The translations under genes and the position numbers were made by a program. From a virus, in the IMG/VR virus record IMGVR_UViG_3300027734_002867, positions 1 through 20,476 of that record: DNA of 20,476 nucleotides; one strand, given 5' to 3'. The number at the start of each line of letters is the position of its first letter. Within the stretch, counting starts at the first letter, position 1. The notes under the pieces are model-generated. The model was given only the letters and a program-made list of their open reading frames with translations, was not told the origin of the DNA and made no database searches. Below, piece after piece: positions 6,886 through 16,300 of this stretch.

Positions 6886-7497
6886 ATGCAACAAATTCTT
6901 CGTTTGAAGAACGTTGGAACCGACCGTTTCAGCGACATGTACGACAATCAGAAGTACACGATTGAGCCTTCCGGCGAGACTCTTGCCCCGTATGAGGCTG
7001 TTTGTTTGTGGCTCGGTGACCCTGAGTCCCGTGATTATGATGCGCGTCGCCGTGACCGCACTGACGAGTATGAGCGTCTTTCTACTCGTCTTGGTGTTTA
7101 CCATGACCAGCATTTGTTTGAAGCTGCCCGTCCGAAGCTTGAGGTTTGGACTCTTGACGGTCAGCGCATCACGACTGTTACGGAAGACCCGACTGGTTCG
7201 GGTATGACCATTAATGTGTCGGCTGATTCGACGACTGAAGCGATTCTGCGTGACCAGTTGGATTCGATGAAACAGCAGATGGACGCTATTACGGTAGCCC
7301 TTGAGTCATCCCCTGATTCACAGAAGCTCGTATTGGACGCTGTAAGCCCCGAAGACGCTTCTGTAGCCGTTGACCCTAAAGCACCCCTTGATTCCCCAAT
7401 CATTCCCGTAGACGACTCTGAGGCACCTTCTGAAGACGGTCCCCCGGCAGACGCCCCTTCAAAGGTGAAGGTCGGAACCCGTGCCAGGGCCAAGTGA
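6886..7497 (+). CDS. Hypothetical head-tail region protein with acidic C-terminal tail, 203 aa
   Basis: No family recognised with certainty. Residues 1-60 look folded: LRLKNVGTDRFSDMYDNQKY, then a loop and AVCLWLGDPESRDYDARRRD. A central segment follows, then a short coiled coil (REEL-like ILRDQLDSMKQQMDAITVAL, about 119-138). From about 140 the chain is low-complexity, acidic and Pro-rich (DSEAPSEDGPPADAPS) and ends in a basic KVKVGTRARAK. Position after the capsid and decoration genes and before tail genes suggests a head-completion or accessory structural role, by inference. AGGAG lies 7 nt upstream of the ATG. The 3' end overlaps the next gene by 17 nt. Confidence 0.6.
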   Translation: MQQILRLKNVGTDRFSDMYDNQKYTIEPSGETLAPYEAVCLWLGDPESRDYDARRRDRTDEYERLSTRLGVYHDQHLFEAARPKLEVWTLDGQRITTVTEDPTGSGMTINVSADSTTEAILRDQLDSMKQQMDAITVALESSPDSQKLVLDAVSPEDASVAVDPKAPLDSPIIPVDDSEAPSEDGPPADAPSKVKVGTRARAK

Positions 7498-7774
7498 CAT
7501 CCTAGAACGCCTAACAGCATTAAACGAAGAACTCACCTCAGCGTATTTGGAGTTGGCGGAACTCCAATGCGCTGAACGTGAAGGCAAACTCGAAACATGG
7601 GTGCAACTCAACTCGCAAGGCGGCGAAACAATCGCCTCCACAGACCGAAAAACCGATCATGCAGTGTTGCCACTCTCGCAAGACATTTACAAACTTAAGG
7701 CAGAAATTCAGGCATGGCAGGAAGAACGCGACCATCTACGCTTCCTTGTTGACATGACATTGAAGCACAACTAA
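7481..7774 (+). CDS. Small coiled-coil protein, 97 aa
   Basis: Starts with GTG inside the last codons of the upstream gene (17-nt overlap), so it is probably translationally coupled. It is almost entirely helical, with heptad-like stretches DILERLTALNEELTSAYLEL (6-25) and LSQDIYKLKAEIQAWQEERD (64-83). No Cys pair or signal peptide is present. Codons here end mostly in A/C, unlike the T/G-ending codons of the upstream gene's first half. The role is unknown; the position suggests a connector or tail-assembly helper. Confidence 0.65.
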   Translation: MPGPSDILERLTALNEELTSAYLELAELQCAEREGKLETWVQLNSQGGETIASTDRKTDHAVLPLSQDIYKLKAEIQAWQEERDHLRFLVDMTLKHN

Positions 7775-7786
7775 TAGGAGACACAG

Positions 7787-9592
7787 ATGGCAGCAGGCCA
7801 GGGAGTAGAGGAATACATTGAGATCAGTGATTTCACTCCTGGTTTGCAGTCCGACTATCTGTCCTACGCCACCACAGCAGGCCCATCCAATCAGGACGGG
7901 TACTGTCAGGTAACCGAAACATACGGATGTTTTGGCGGCAAATTCGGTGGTTTGCATCCTGCGCCACGACTTGTCGCAACTAAAACTCAAGCTCTGTTTG
8001 ACTCGACCACAGCGAACTATCCGACAGCCGGCGAGAAACGACATCAAATCGTAGCCACCTATCTGATGTCCCCAGTATGGCCGGCATCAGGTACGTTGAC
8101 CGTCAAAGGCGATGTCAACACGTTCAACTACACTGGCGAACCAGACCAACTATTTGTTGCGTTTAACTGGTATTACTCTGATTCTGCTGTAGCTGGAACT
8201 TGGAACCGTAAATACCGCCTGGAATCGTACCGTCCATTTAGGGCTGCAAACGACCAAATCACTATTGACACATTAGCTAACAGTGTCACATCAGCTCAGG
8301 TTGCGTTTCCGTCAACTCAACGCCGATACGGATTTGCGTCCATTGACGGCACTAGAAGCAACATTACGTCAGCAACCATACCAGGATCAGCGCACATTGT
8401 TTATTCAATGGCAGATTGGACTTTGAACAAAGTCAACGGAGCATGGCCAAACCCAACAAACCTGTACAGCAACACAGCAACCCGTTCGTTAACCACAGGA
8501 ACCCAATACAATCAAGCTGTTGTTTCCCATCAGGGCCGTGTCGTTTTTATTGAAAATCAGAACAACGCTAACTGGGCTGCCGGCGGAGAACCCAATGTTC
8601 TTGGTCAGCCTTTCGGGGTAAGCGGTGTGGTTCCCGCAGGGGAATCTATCGGCTGGTCCGACCCCAACGCGTTTATTGCCACCAACGTCACGTTTAATGC
8701 TTCACTGTTTGTTGAGGAAAACCCGACCGGGTTTGGTACATGGCAGTCAATGAACGCTAACGAACTGTTTTTGGTTAAGAACCGTGGCGGTGGTGTTGTG
8801 GTTCGTGGCGATGTTGCTCGCCCCACAGTCGTCCGTTTGCCGGGTTTGCCGTCAGTTTACGATGCCACTAATAAGGGTGCGTTGACCGATAAAGGGTATG
8901 TGTACGGTACCCGTAACGGTGTTTACCGTTGGAACGGTGCCGACACAGCCGACGATCTTTCCCCTCAAATGGGTGGCTCCAATGGTGGATGGTTTTGGAA
9001 AACCGACGACGACGAAACCGATTTGTTGTGGCCTGGTGCGTTGCACGGCACATTCTCCTACGCCCCACCGCTAGTTGTTGCCCCCAACAACTTTATGTAC
9101 AACACGGAAACAAACTCGTGGTGGAGAATTCACCCAACCCCGACACAGAACGAAACGACCGGCAAGATTTTTGCTCACTGGCAAACATCCACGTCAGGGC
9201 GTTTTTATGGTATCCCCGCATACATTTCGGATACTCAAACAACAGTGTGGTCAAGGTTTGATCCAAACTTGGGTGCCACCAAATATGTTTGGCGTTCCCA
9301 GCCTCTTGCGCGCAGCCGCAACCGTACGCTCAACATGCGGGAAATTAACCTTGTAGCTCAGGGAACCGGTGTTGTTATTGTTGACATTATCGGTGTTGAC
9401 GGTGCAGTTACCTCCCAAACCTTTAATATTGCCAGCGTAGACCGCCCTGTCATGCAGTTTATTCCCATCAAAATTCAAGCTCAAGACGTTGAAATCCGTA
9501 TCACGTCTGACAGTAACAATGCCAGCACTAACGCCCCTGTGGTGCATCGTATCGCTATCGGATACAACACTGCATCGTCTGTGTCACACTAG
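7787..9592 (+). CDS. Large beta-rich tail protein, likely tail nozzle or hub
   Basis: 601 residues, nearly all beta-strand. It begins with an ISDFTPGLQSDY motif (13-24); short-tailed phage nozzle proteins often open with a similar 'DFxPGL...' phrase. Later blocks resemble beta-propeller blades: GVYRWNGADTADDLSPQMGG (about 377-396) and MYNTETNSWWRIHPTP (about 438-453). The C-terminal ~120 residues form a separate beta domain with LNMREINLVAQGTGVVIVDI. In short-tailed phages the tubular tail is built from an adaptor ring plus a nozzle of this size, and the adaptor is found close downstream. The GGAGA ribosome-binding site is good. A tail fibre or stabilisation protein is the alternative. No enzymatic motif seen. 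Confidence 0.6.
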   Translation: MAAGQGVEEYIEISDFTPGLQSDYLSYATTAGPSNQDGYCQVTETYGCFGGKFGGLHPAPRLVATKTQALFDSTTANYPTAGEKRHQIVATYLMSPVWPASGTLTVKGDVNTFNYTGEPDQLFVAFNWYYSDSAVAGTWNRKYRLESYRPFRAANDQITIDTLANSVTSAQVAFPSTQRRYGFASIDGTRSNITSATIPGSAHIVYSMADWTLNKVNGAWPNPTNLYSNTATRSLTTGTQYNQAVVSHQGRVVFIENQNNANWAAGGEPNVLGQPFGVSGVVPAGESIGWSDPNAFIATNVTFNASLFVEENPTGFGTWQSMNANELFLVKNRGGGVVVRGDVARPTVVRLPGLPSVYDATNKGALTDKGYVYGTRNGVYRWNGADTADDLSPQMGGSNGGWFWKTDDDETDLLWPGALHGTFSYAPPLVVAPNNFMYNTETNSWWRIHPTPTQNETTGKIFAHWQTSTSGRFYGIPAYISDTQTTVWSRFDPNLGATKYVWRSQPLARSRNRTLNMREINLVAQGTGVVIVDIIGVDGAVTSQTFNIASVDRPVMQFIPIKIQAQDVEIRITSDSNNASTNAPVVHRIAIGYNTASSVSH

Positions 9593-9603
9593 AGGGTTGG
9601 ATT

Positions 9604-10164
9604 ATGCCGTTACCGGAAAACTCTCGCCTCACGTTTTACAAATTCATGCCGGAAACCCCATCGGATCATTTCGCTAACCTGCGAGAAACAGACCGCTGGG
9701 CTTCGCAGCTCCCCACGTTTGGTCAGCAACTCAAAAAGGTTGCCAGTACCGGCACATGGTCCACGACCTCAACTTCTTACACTTATTTTGGTGGCGCAGG
9801 GTTTGTAAGGATTTCAGGGTTCAAAAAATACAATTCTTGGACTAATCTGTACATTACCGCTATGGCTTCCGGGAACTTTTCTTCTGGCGCAGGGCATGTG
9901 GCGACATTGGGTGTCCGTTTAAATGGGGTTTCGTCTGGTTTGGATTCCCCTGCGGAGCAGTTTATTGCGGTTTGCCATTTCACTAACTCTAACGATCATA
10001 AGCAGTTTGGTGGCGAACTTCTGTTAAGTGACGGCAACAGCCCGCAGAATGGCAGGATCGCTGATACTTACACGGTTGATCTGATGATTAAGGTTTCGTC
10101 GGGTACTTTCCAAGCTGACGCTAATGATCATGTTTCTTTGAGTATTATTGAGTGTATTCCGTGA
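9604..10164 (+). CDS. Beta-rich tail-associated protein, 186 aa
   Basis: The first ~40 residues are helical or polar (ENSRLTFYKFMPETPSDHFA, LRETDRWASQLPTFGQ) and could be an attachment segment. From ~45 onward the chain is jelly-roll-like with many aromatic and Gly residues (STSYTYFGGAGFVRISGF, HVATLGVRLNGVSSGL, FIAVCHFTNSNDHKQFGG), ending DHVSLSIIECIP. This resembles C-terminal beta modules of tail fibres or small receptor-binding proteins. The specific role is inference. Codon choice shifts from C/A-ending to T/G-ending at about 9780 inside this gene. Confidence 0.55.
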   Translation: MPLPENSRLTFYKFMPETPSDHFANLRETDRWASQLPTFGQQLKKVASTGTWSTTSTSYTYFGGAGFVRISGFKKYNSWTNLYITAMASGNFSSGAGHVATLGVRLNGVSSGLDSPAEQFIAVCHFTNSNDHKQFGGELLLSDGNSPQNGRIADTYTVDLMIKVSSGTFQADANDHVSLSIIECIP

Positions 10165-10184
10165 GCCAGAGAGAAGGTGTTTAG

Positions 10185-10895
10185 ATGGCTACAACTTTGG
10201 CTACAGCTTTGACGGCTATCCGTGTTCTCCTTGATGAGACTACTGCGTCGGAAACTACTGGTGCTTGGCCCAGTCCGCAGTTGCGGCGTTGGGTTAATGA
10301 GGCGTGTAAGGACATTGCGCGTCGTACGGAGTCTTTGCAGACGAAGACTACGATTTCGGCTACGGCTGGTACGCAGGAATACACACTCCCCGCAGCTATG
10401 ACACGGGTCACACGGGTTGAGTGGAAGCCGACCGGCTCCGACCAACTCTACCCCCTCGAATACGCTGACTTCAACAACATGGACTCAGTATGGTGGACAC
10501 AACAAGCCATCACCCAGCAAACCCCACGCATGTACACCATGTGGGGATACCCGCCAAGCCTCAAAATTGTTATCTACCCGAAACCACCATCAGCCGGCAC
10601 ATTCAACGTCTACTACTACGCACTCCCCACCGCCCTCGCCACCGACGGCACCCAAGACTCATCCAGTCTCCCAATCCCAGAAGGCTGGGAAGACTGCGTG
10701 TACGCGTACGTCGAGTACATGGCGTTGCGTAAAGACCGTGACCAGCGTTGGCAAGAAGCCCGCCAAATCTACGAAGACCTCGTAAACGAAATGATTGACT
10801 TGACAATGCGTTGGACCGACCAGTCCGGCGGACCATTCCAACCAAGCAGCCCAATGGTTCCATCATGGCTTTACAATGACGGAGGTTCTTGGTAA
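10185..10895 (+). CDS. Head-to-tail adaptor (phage adaptor family-like)
   Basis: 236 residues. The N-terminal helices (ALTAIRVLLDE, then W-P-SPQLRRWVNEACKDIARRTE, about 28-50) have the 'W.s...l..wiNeA...i..r' pattern of short-tailed phage adaptors. A beta section follows: QEYTLPAAMTRVTRVEW, where 'Y-LP' is conserved, a MWGYPPSLKIVIYPKP strand, and FNVYYYALPT. The C-terminal helices (WEDCVYAYVEYMALRKDRDQ, RQIYEDLVNEMIDLT) are typical, ending in a flexible tail. Such proteins bind the portal ring and start the tail tube. The ribosome-binding site is AGAAGG. Codons 1-65 end mostly in T/G and codons from 66 (base 10380) end mostly in C/A, a sharp internal switch. The stop overlaps the next ATG (TAATG). 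Confidence 0.7.
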   Translation: MATTLATALTAIRVLLDETTASETTGAWPSPQLRRWVNEACKDIARRTESLQTKTTISATAGTQEYTLPAAMTRVTRVEWKPTGSDQLYPLEYADFNNMDSVWWTQQAITQQTPRMYTMWGYPPSLKIVIYPKPPSAGTFNVYYYALPTALATDGTQDSSSLPIPEGWEDCVYAYVEYMALRKDRDQRWQEARQIYEDLVNEMIDLTMRWTDQSGGPFQPSSPMVPSWLYNDGGSW

Positions 10896-11794
10896 TGGCA
10901 ATCTACGCAGGAGCCCAACCGCAGTCATACCCAATCGGCAAACAGCCAACATACGGTGGCCCCACATTCTCAGGTGGAAACGGCACAATAGGAACGTCAT
11001 ACACCGATCAGCAAAGCGGACCGACCGCACCAAACTTGACATTTGGTGACACCGCCACAAACAACTACCAGACAAGTGGTTTAGGTAAATTCAACGCTTA
11101 CAGAGGCCTTTACGAACAAAACACTATGCCTCAAATAACGGCATTACTTAACAGCAGACAAAACCTTATTGACCGTCAAGGCAACATTGATACCAACTAC
11201 GGTATGCAACGTGATTACCTAAACCAGGGTTACGGCAACCAGATGGGTCAGTTGCGTGTCAACGCCGACACCAACATGTACGATCAAAACGTTGTTAATC
11301 AACTAATGGGTCAAAACGCTGCAAGTTACCAAAATCTTTTAAGCCAGTTCGGGCTGCAAGAAGCCGATGCTCGCAATAAATCCGAAGTGCAACGCCGTGC
11401 CGCAACATACGATGCCGTTGCTCGTGGTGCTTACGGTGGTGCCGGAACCGGCCAAGACTTCACAGACATTTCGTCCGCACTCGCTAATCAGCTTGGAATG
11501 TACGGGGCGAAACGTGAAGAAGCCGGCATTGCGAATAAAACTGAAACCATTAACTTGGAGAAGCGTCGCAATGACCTAACGCAGCAAGGCAAAATTTACG
11601 GTTTGCAAGGCGAACAGTTTGGTATCGCATTGCAGCAAGGACTCGCAAAACTTAACCTTGACAACATTCTTTCGGTCGGCAACATCATGGATCAAATCAA
11701 CTCTAAAGACCAGGCAACCGCAGCATTAATGTCCAGCATTGTTGAAAGAGCATTGTCCGCATCTAGCGTTTACCCCAACGAAGTAGTTTTGTAA
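10895..11794 (+). CDS. Internal virion / ejection-type protein 1, 299 aa
   Basis: I chose the ATG at 10895, which overlaps the adaptor stop and has GGAGG 9 nt upstream, over an in-frame TTG at 10889. Residues 1-60 are Pro/Gly/Asn-rich and disordered-looking (KQPTYGGPTFSGG). The remainder is helical with many Gln/Asn and few Cys or Trp: LYEQNTMPQITALLNSRQNL, DYLNQGYGNQMGQLRVNAD, a Gly break ARGAYGGAGTGQDFTD, then long helices to the end. Proteins of this type, in a row of three after the tail genes, are typical of internal proteins ejected into the host envelope by short-tailed phages. No enzymatic motif. The ejection role is inferred from composition and order. Confidence 0.55.
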   Translation: MAIYAGAQPQSYPIGKQPTYGGPTFSGGNGTIGTSYTDQQSGPTAPNLTFGDTATNNYQTSGLGKFNAYRGLYEQNTMPQITALLNSRQNLIDRQGNIDTNYGMQRDYLNQGYGNQMGQLRVNADTNMYDQNVVNQLMGQNAASYQNLLSQFGLQEADARNKSEVQRRAATYDAVARGAYGGAGTGQDFTDISSALANQLGMYGAKREEAGIANKTETINLEKRRNDLTQQGKIYGLQGEQFGIALQQGLAKLNLDNILSVGNIMDQINSKDQATAALMSSIVERALSASSVYPNEVVL

Positions 11795-11805
11795 AGGAAA
11801 ATCTC

Positions 11806-13380
11806 ATGGCAAATAATTCTAATGACATTTTTATGAAAACATTAGGCATTGGTGGTCCTTTTGCTATTGGCGGAGGCATCGCTGCTTTAGGTAAAAACGT
11901 TGGTGCGCGCAATGCCAGGATTGCCGCTCAAAAAGCAATTGCCAATGGGATTACTAACCCAGCTAATTTTCCAAAAGCTTTGCCATACGGACCATTAGGT
12001 GCAACTCAAGGTATTAACATGTCTGGTGGAATTCCTTATGGTGCAGTTAGCTCTGCAAAGTTTGGAGTTCAAAACTTCAACATGCTTGGATCGCCAACAG
12101 GAACTGTTTTTACCGGTGTGGGCCGTCCGTCATTGGGTGTAACTCCTGGCATGGAATTGGCTGCATTTCAAAACCCGGCTGCAAATCTGGCAGGCCGTTA
12201 TCCCGGCTATTACGGTTCTTCTGCACCTGTCGTGGGTGGCAGTGGTTTGCCTGCCGGTTTGGAAACTAGCAGTTTTGTAACCCGTTATCCAGGTTCAGCA
12301 GGTGCATCTCCACTTGGTGTGGGTGACACTGTTAGTGTCGCCGGACGTGGCGGAATTCCCGCTATGCCTGCCGGTGTCACTGGTGGCGGTGTTCCTGGTG
12401 GCGGTGTAAACGCAGCGGGAGCATCACCTTATGGCAGAATCGCAAGTCAAGTGGGTTCCGCAGGAGAATCAGCCGCTGCTTCCGAAGGAGCAGGTTTGCT
12501 TGCCCGCCTCGGATACGCCCCATCTGGGGTAGGTCGCATGGGTGCGTTTGTTCGCCCCGGTCTAACCGGTCTCGGTGCAGCAGGCATTCTTAGTGCCGGT
12601 TTAGCTGGCGGAACACTTGCCGGTGCCGGTCTCGGTGCATTAAATCTTGGTGGCAAAGAATCTGCTGTTGACCGTTTCGTTACTGGTGCAGGGTTTGGCG
12701 CACCGGTTGGTGCTGCTATCGGCAATGTCATCCCAATTCCTGTTGTGGGTGCCGGTATCGGCGCACTTGCCGGTGGTGCTATTGGTGGTGTCGGAAATGT
12801 TGTTAGAGGCATTTTTGAAGATAGCGACAAAGCCGACATGAATCGATCAAACCAGAAACGTATGAACAGAATTGATTCGTTGTTTGAAACAGCAGGTTTG
12901 ACACCAAACCAGATGGCACAATACCGCGCCCAGTTTGATACCGGAATGCTTAATTTGGGTGACAATCCAAAACCTTCTGATGTCGCTGCACTTCTTACTC
13001 AACTTGAAACTCAAGTTCAAAAAACTGCTGGAACTAATGCCGGTAAACTTACGGGCAAGGACATGGTGGCTTTGCAGGCTGCTATCGGCCAGTACATGCA
13101 GCCCCTTGTTCAGCAGCAGCAGCAGTCAGGTCAACTTGCAGCCAACATGTACAATCAAATGGCCGGCAACATGAACAATTCTGCTTTAGCAGATCAAATG
13201 CGAGCGCAGGCCGCTAATGCTCAAGCTCAATCTGACCGTATGACAGCCGCCTACATGGGTCAGGCACAGTCAATTCCGGCATTGTATGGTTTGCAGCAAC
13301 TTGGACAACTTGCCAATCAGCAGCAATCCACAAAGTCTGCCACTCTTGCAGAACAACTTGTCGCCAATGGCGCAGGTTAA
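11806..13380 (+). CDS. Internal virion / ejection-type protein 2 with glycine-zipper membrane region, 524 aa
   Basis: Residues ~1-245 are Gly/Ala/Pro-rich and low in charge. Residues ~248-338 form glycine-zipper stretches (TGLGAAGILSAGLAGGTLAG, VGAGIGALAGGAIGGVGNVV) with GxxxG spacing, a pattern of membrane-inserting channel or pore proteins. A charged linker follows (FEDSDKADMNRSNQKRMNRI), then a helical Gln/Met/Ala-rich C-terminus (QYMQPLVQQQQQSGQLAANM). This combination in a tail/ejection gene block suggests a protein that inserts in the host membrane to form the DNA conduit, by analogy with known ejection proteins; sequence identity to them was not tested. AAAGGA precedes the ATG. Confidence 0.55.
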   Translation: MANNSNDIFMKTLGIGGPFAIGGGIAALGKNVGARNARIAAQKAIANGITNPANFPKALPYGPLGATQGINMSGGIPYGAVSSAKFGVQNFNMLGSPTGTVFTGVGRPSLGVTPGMELAAFQNPAANLAGRYPGYYGSSAPVVGGSGLPAGLETSSFVTRYPGSAGASPLGVGDTVSVAGRGGIPAMPAGVTGGGVPGGGVNAAGASPYGRIASQVGSAGESAAASEGAGLLARLGYAPSGVGRMGAFVRPGLTGLGAAGILSAGLAGGTLAGAGLGALNLGGKESAVDRFVTGAGFGAPVGAAIGNVIPIPVVGAGIGALAGGAIGGVGNVVRGIFEDSDKADMNRSNQKRMNRIDSLFETAGLTPNQMAQYRAQFDTGMLNLGDNPKPSDVAALLTQLETQVQKTAGTNAGKLTGKDMVALQAAIGQYMQPLVQQQQQSGQLAANMYNQMAGNMNNSALADQMRAQAANAQAQSDRMTAAYMGQAQSIPALYGLQQLGQLANQQQSTKSATLAEQLVANGAG

Positions 13381-13396
13381 GTAATACAATTAGTCC

Positions 13397-16300
13397 ATGT
13401 CGTATATTGAGCCGCTTAACATAGTCGAGCCGTTCTCTCCTGAACTCCTGATCCCAGATCAGGCGTTTAGTAGCCCCGACATGGGTGGGTACAATCAAGT
13501 ATCTGCGGCGGAAGCACCGATCATCAGTAACTTTCCTGCTGTCAGCCATTCGCTGTTAAAAAAGTATCAGGACATTGGGCCTACGCTCGCCCAAAACGTT
13601 GACCCAGCCATTTCGAACGCTATCGCCAACATTGACATTCAGCGTGTCAATAAAGGCCAGTCGCCGCTGACAACTAAGCAAACAGCACTCGCTATTTTGG
13701 CGGCACAGAAAAACGCTCCGGCGACTAAACCGCCCGGCCCGAACCTTCTCAACGTTCCCGGTAACGCTCTCACCGATTTACGTCACTTGCTGCAATCCAT
13801 TCCGCAGCTCCCAATGGCGTTAGTAAAAGAAGTTACGTCGCTTCCTAACATTCCTGGTGCCATTTCCGAAAACATGGCTAAGGGTATGAACCCTATTTCG
13901 GCTACGTTGCAGGCTCCGGGCATTCGTATGGTTCCTGGCGCGTACACGGTATCTAACGTGTTGCAAGGCCCTGAAGGTTTGAAGACCCTTGCGGAACATC
14001 CATTGTTCACTACTTTGGATGTGTTGCCATATGCGAAGCAACTTGCTGGCCTGACCCCGGCAGGTAAAATTGCTGCCGCTGCGGAACCCGGCACGTTCCC
14101 GAAGATAAACCCGGTTCGTGCCGCTTTGAGTCGCAGAGTTGCTACTCCTGAAGAACTTTTGGCAACCGGTGAAACATTATTGCCAAATCGCATTGGCAAA
14201 GTCACTAATGCTTTTATGACTGAAAATCCGGTCGGTAAATACATTAACGAAATGTTTGGTCAGGAAGCACGCAAAGCTTCCAGCATGGTTTCTGGCAGCA
14301 CAATGCAACGCATTGAACAAATAAACCCTGAAGCTCCGATGCCTAAAAACATTAGTGCTGAAGATGCGGTTATTGTTCAAGCAAAACGTGACGCTAACAA
14401 TGTGTTTGACCAGTTTGAGATACCGCAGGAACGTCGCCTGCAAATTACTCAGGAAATGCAAACACCAAGTTCAGCTAATTGGATGGATAATCTTTCTGAT
14501 CCTGAACGTGCCGCCATTAATGAATACCAGCGTATTCAAAAGAAATTCACCGATTACAACCTTGACAAAGGCAACCTTACTCGTTTTGGTGGTGAAATTT
14601 ACGGTGGAGAAACAGGCCAAGCAATTGCGTCTACGCAACGCAGATACGCTCAAAGTGTTGAAAAGGTTCGTCCATATTTAGCGCAACTTGAACCACTTGT
14701 CGGCAATAGCCCTCGTGTCCAGCAATTTGTTACTGAACTGCAAGCAGCGTTTGATGGAACCGGAACGTTTAAGCAAGCTAACAAAACGTTTAATGGAATC
14801 AATCGTGGTAAAACCCGCTTAGGTACATCCAGTCAAGTCGGTGCCACTGTTGCACCTTCAGCAGATACAACTTTGGCTCGAATCGGAAACCTTCGCAATG
14901 ATCTCAGAAAACTTGTTAAACACGAAAACCAGTTAGCTAATTTAGATAACAACCTTCCTGCACGTTTCGGACCGCTTGTTGACAAAGAAGTCAATGCACG
15001 GGTTCTTCAAGAATACAAGATTCGTGGAGCAGACCCCGATGTGGTTGCTCAACATCTCATCGACCGCAATTACGGTGCCATTGAAGGTTGGGACCCGAAA
15101 CTTATGCGAGACACTACTCGCGAAGTTACTGCCAACTGGAAATCTTTTCGCGATCAGGGCCTTGACCCAATTTACGTTCATCGTATTTCACCATCACAAG
15201 AATTTTCTTTAATTCAACCTGGTGCTTCACCATACGAAACTGGTTTGCGTCAAACAAAAGAACGCACAGCGTATGCTGCACCTTACATTGCTGATGCTCA
15301 AATAGGTTTGAATGCTCAGGGAATGGAAATTCTTAACCAGCAAGCCAACCTTGAATTAGCAAATGCTATTAAACAAGTTCGTGGTCGCTCAGAGCAATCT
15401 GTTAAAAACCAATATTTCACTCAGGCCCGTGAAGAAATTGCTCGCAAATACAAAAACCTTGACCCTGAATCACAGGCATTTGGTAACGAAGTTAATCGTT
15501 TAGCAAGTCAGCTTATAAAACGAAATTACGAAATTTTTGAACCTTCTCAGGGCGCAGCATGGTCTCGTGGTATTTCAACCGGTTTGCCGGGGGAACGAAC
15601 CATGATCCCTAGAGCTTTTGCGGACACATTGCGACGCATGGAAAGCGATGGATTAACTAAACTTCCTGCCACTTACGACAAGTCAATGAAAGTGTTCCGT
15701 ACTTCTGTGCTTGCACTTTCTCCTCGCTGGCATGTTTACAACATCATTGGTGGTGCTGTCATGTTGATGGGTCAAACTGATCCGTTGACTGTGTGGAAGT
15801 ATTTGGGTGAGGCACGCAACATTGTTAAGGGTGGTTTTGAGGCGTTGCCGCAGGAACTTCGTGTCGGCATGTCTAGTGCGGAACGTTTGGAAGGTGCGTT
15901 ACAGTATCAGGCTGGCGGTGCGTTTGGCAAAATGCTTAGTGACGCCACTGCCGGAAAACCCAGTTTGGGTAACACTCTTGAAACTTTGAAAAGTCCAGCC
16001 CAAAAAGTTGGTGGAGTATTCAATAAGATTGTTCAAGGTTCGTTTAAATTCAACGCATTGTTTGATGACATGTACCGCACTATGTCGTATTTGTATGGGT
16101 ATGACAAATCTTTGACTAAGGGTTTAACAACTGATGTTGCCCGTCGTACCGGCATTGATTTAGCAAAACGAACGATGCAATCGTGGGATGCACTCACGCC
16201 GCTGGAACGGTCTGTTGCCCGTAACGTCATGCCGTTTTATTCGTTTATGCAGCACATCACACGGTATGTCATTAACTATCCGATGGACCATCCGATCCGT

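Noticed and set aside
12447-12965. 172-aa minus-strand open frame opposite the 524-aa gene
   Set aside because: Pro/Ala-rich complement of the Gly/Ala codons of the plus-strand protein; the plus frame has a ribosome-binding site and continuous gene order.
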